NCBI GenBank assembly: GCA_021796315.1 | Contig: JAJYOH010000406.1 | Coordinates: 1-5,768, forward strand | Reading direction: 5' to 3' | Length of the DNA stretch: 5,768 nt | DNA from: Chloroflexota bacterium | GTDB taxonomy: Bacteria > Chloroflexota > Anaerolineae > Anaerolineales > Villigracilaceae | Shown here: in pieces, positions 5,388 through 5,768 of the stretch | How the letters are laid out: every line of letters starts with the position of its first letter | Position numbering within the stretch: the stretch's first letter is position 1 | Notes under the pieces: generated by a model | What the model was told of the DNA's origin: nothing | Databases searched by the model: none | The model's input: only the letters and a program-made list of their open reading frames with translations | Translations under genes and position numbers: made by a program

Positions 5388-5464
5388 ACAAAGAAGCCGC
5401 GGATTAACTCGGATTTTCATGAATTTTCATTATATTCATCTTTGCTTCTCTGCGGCTCCTTTGT
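5388..5464. repeat. 16-bp imperfect inverted repeat between the 65-residue gene and ssb
   Basis: ACAAAGAAGCCGCGGA (5388-5403) and TCTGCGGCTCCTTTGT (5449-5464) are complementary at 14 of 16 positions, the two exceptions being transitions, so one becomes a G-U pair in RNA from either strand. The 45-bp interior is AT-rich and holds two nearby copies of ATTTTCAT (5413-5420, 5423-5430), with a third at 5465-5472, just outside. The sequence resembles dispersed intergenic repeats containing GCGGATTAAC- and CTCTGCGGC-like words that occur in some environmental bacterial genomes (recollection, not checked). It lies in the ssb leader region and may be a repeat element or an attenuator-like hairpin. Confidence 0.6.
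5429..5434 (-). promoter_or_regulatory. Possible -10 box of ssb
   Basis: The minus strand reads TATAAT, a perfect -10 hexamer, 67 bp upstream of the ssb ATG; start of transcription would be near 5422. No recognisable -35 box lies 16-18 bp further upstream (AGCCGC there). It sits inside the loop of the 5388-5464 inverted repeat. Co-transcription with the upstream 65-residue gene is the alternative. Confidence 0.35.
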
Positions 5465-5500
5465 ATTTTCATTCAGGCCCCAAAACCATTCCGAACGGGG

Positions 5501-5698
5501 TTATACTGCTTTTTTGAGAGAGGGCAGGCCGGTTTTCATTTCAGCCACGGTGTAGCCCGCAGGCACTTCATCCACAGCGCCATCTTTGACCTCGCGCGAG
5601 AAGAAGTACAATTTTCGTTCCTTCCCGGTCGAACTTGTGATGACCTTGGCGTGTAAAAAATATGTCTGACCTTTAGAATTAGTAAAAGCGTAAGCCAT
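5501..5698 (-). CDS. Small conserved hypothetical protein, 65 residues
   Basis: A complete 65-residue protein with no assigned function. The sequence is mixed and soluble: MAYAFTNSKGQTYFLHAK (1-18), a basic linker TSSTGKERK (21-29), LYFFSREVKDGAVDEVPAGY (30-49), then VAEMKTGLPSLKKAV (51-65). No signal peptide or membrane helix is present. The alternation of aromatic and charged residues suggests a small beta-rich fold. Similar small proteins, with 'F.NSKG..Y.LH' at the start, 'YFF...' in the middle and 'GLP.LKK' at the end, are recalled from Chloroflexota and Patescibacteria, always uncharacterised. It is a real gene: AAGGAG (5705-5710, minus strand) lies 6 nt before the ATG, and a good promoter lies upstream. 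It precedes ssb by 139 bp on the same strand, so co-transcription is possible. The overlapping 73-codon frame from 5757 is a shadow and includes the promoter. Confidence 0.82.
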   Translation of the reverse strand: MAYAFTNSKGQTYFLHAKVITSSTGKERKLYFFSREVKDGAVDEVPAGYTVAEMKTGLPSLKKAV

Positions 5699-5729
5699 TT
5701 ATATCTCCTTTTTATTGTAAGACAACAAA

Positions 5730-5757
5730 AGTGTAGCACATATTTTCTATCTGTCAA
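5730..5757 (-). promoter_or_regulatory. Sigma70-type promoter of the 65-residue gene
   Basis: On the minus strand, a perfect -35 box TTGACA (5752-5757) is followed by a 16-bp spacer and TACACT (5730-5735), preceded by TGC, which makes it an extended -10 (TGnTACACT). Transcription would start near 5723, leaving a leader of about 25 nt with the AAGGAG ribosome binding site at 5705-5710. This is the best promoter in the window, and implies steady expression of the small gene and perhaps of ssb downstream. Confidence 0.7.
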
Positions 5758-5768
5758 CAGGGAATTTC

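Noticed and set aside
5470..5500. Terminator after the 65-residue gene (CCCC...GGGG around 5470-5500)
   Set aside because: Only short interrupted stems of 4-5 bp can be drawn and no T-run follows, so termination before ssb is not supported.
1..5768. CRISPR array, tRNA, rRNA, toxin-antitoxin pair or phage genes
   Set aside because: No regularly spaced repeats, cloverleaf sequences, rRNA-like stretches or such proteins were found on either strand.

Overview
The window looks like ordinary chromosome from a Chloroflexota bacterium, most likely Anaerolineae or a relative. This placement is inferred from protein style: a Ycf45-like AAA ATPase, a repeat-built DUF5671-type membrane protein, a stand-alone dnaN, a very short SSB and a small conserved protein beginning MAYAFTNSKG. 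It was not tested by any search. Five genes are complete and one is cut by the left edge.

Layout, left to right. (1) Positions 1-737, minus strand: the N-terminal 245 codons of a P-loop ATPase of the Ycf45/SpoIIIAA-like 'R3H-associated' family, running off the left edge. (2) Positions 738-1077: a 340-bp divergent intergenic region with a 16-bp hairpin, a good sigma70-type promoter facing right and a possible promoter facing left. (3) Positions 1078-3469, plus strand: a two-gene operon of a membrane-anchored, NTF2-like small protein and a 634-residue polytopic protein made of six two-helix units plus a soluble C-terminal domain. It ends in a clear intrinsic terminator. (4) Positions 3559-4692, plus strand: dnaN, the DNA polymerase III sliding clamp, with its own strong ribosome binding site. 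(5) Positions 4693-4980: a 288-bp convergent gap with a heptamer repeat, a strong hairpin terminator and a 250-bp segment bounded by 21-bp imperfect terminal inverted repeats, possibly a MITE or the scar of an insertion sequence. (6) Positions 4981-5698, minus strand: a short ssb preceded by a 65-residue conserved hypothetical gene, which has a good promoter at the right edge. A 16-bp inverted repeat lies between the two.

Functionally, dnaN and ssb are convergent neighbours and both serve the replisome. The membrane operon has no visible link to replication; its two products probably act together at the cytoplasmic membrane, role unknown. No CRISPR array, rRNA, tRNA or defence system is visible. 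The most unusual items are the repeat architecture and soluble tail domain of the membrane protein, the inverted-repeat element between dnaN and ssb, the SSB that lacks the usual acidic DDDIPF-type tip, and the palindrome in the divergent control region.
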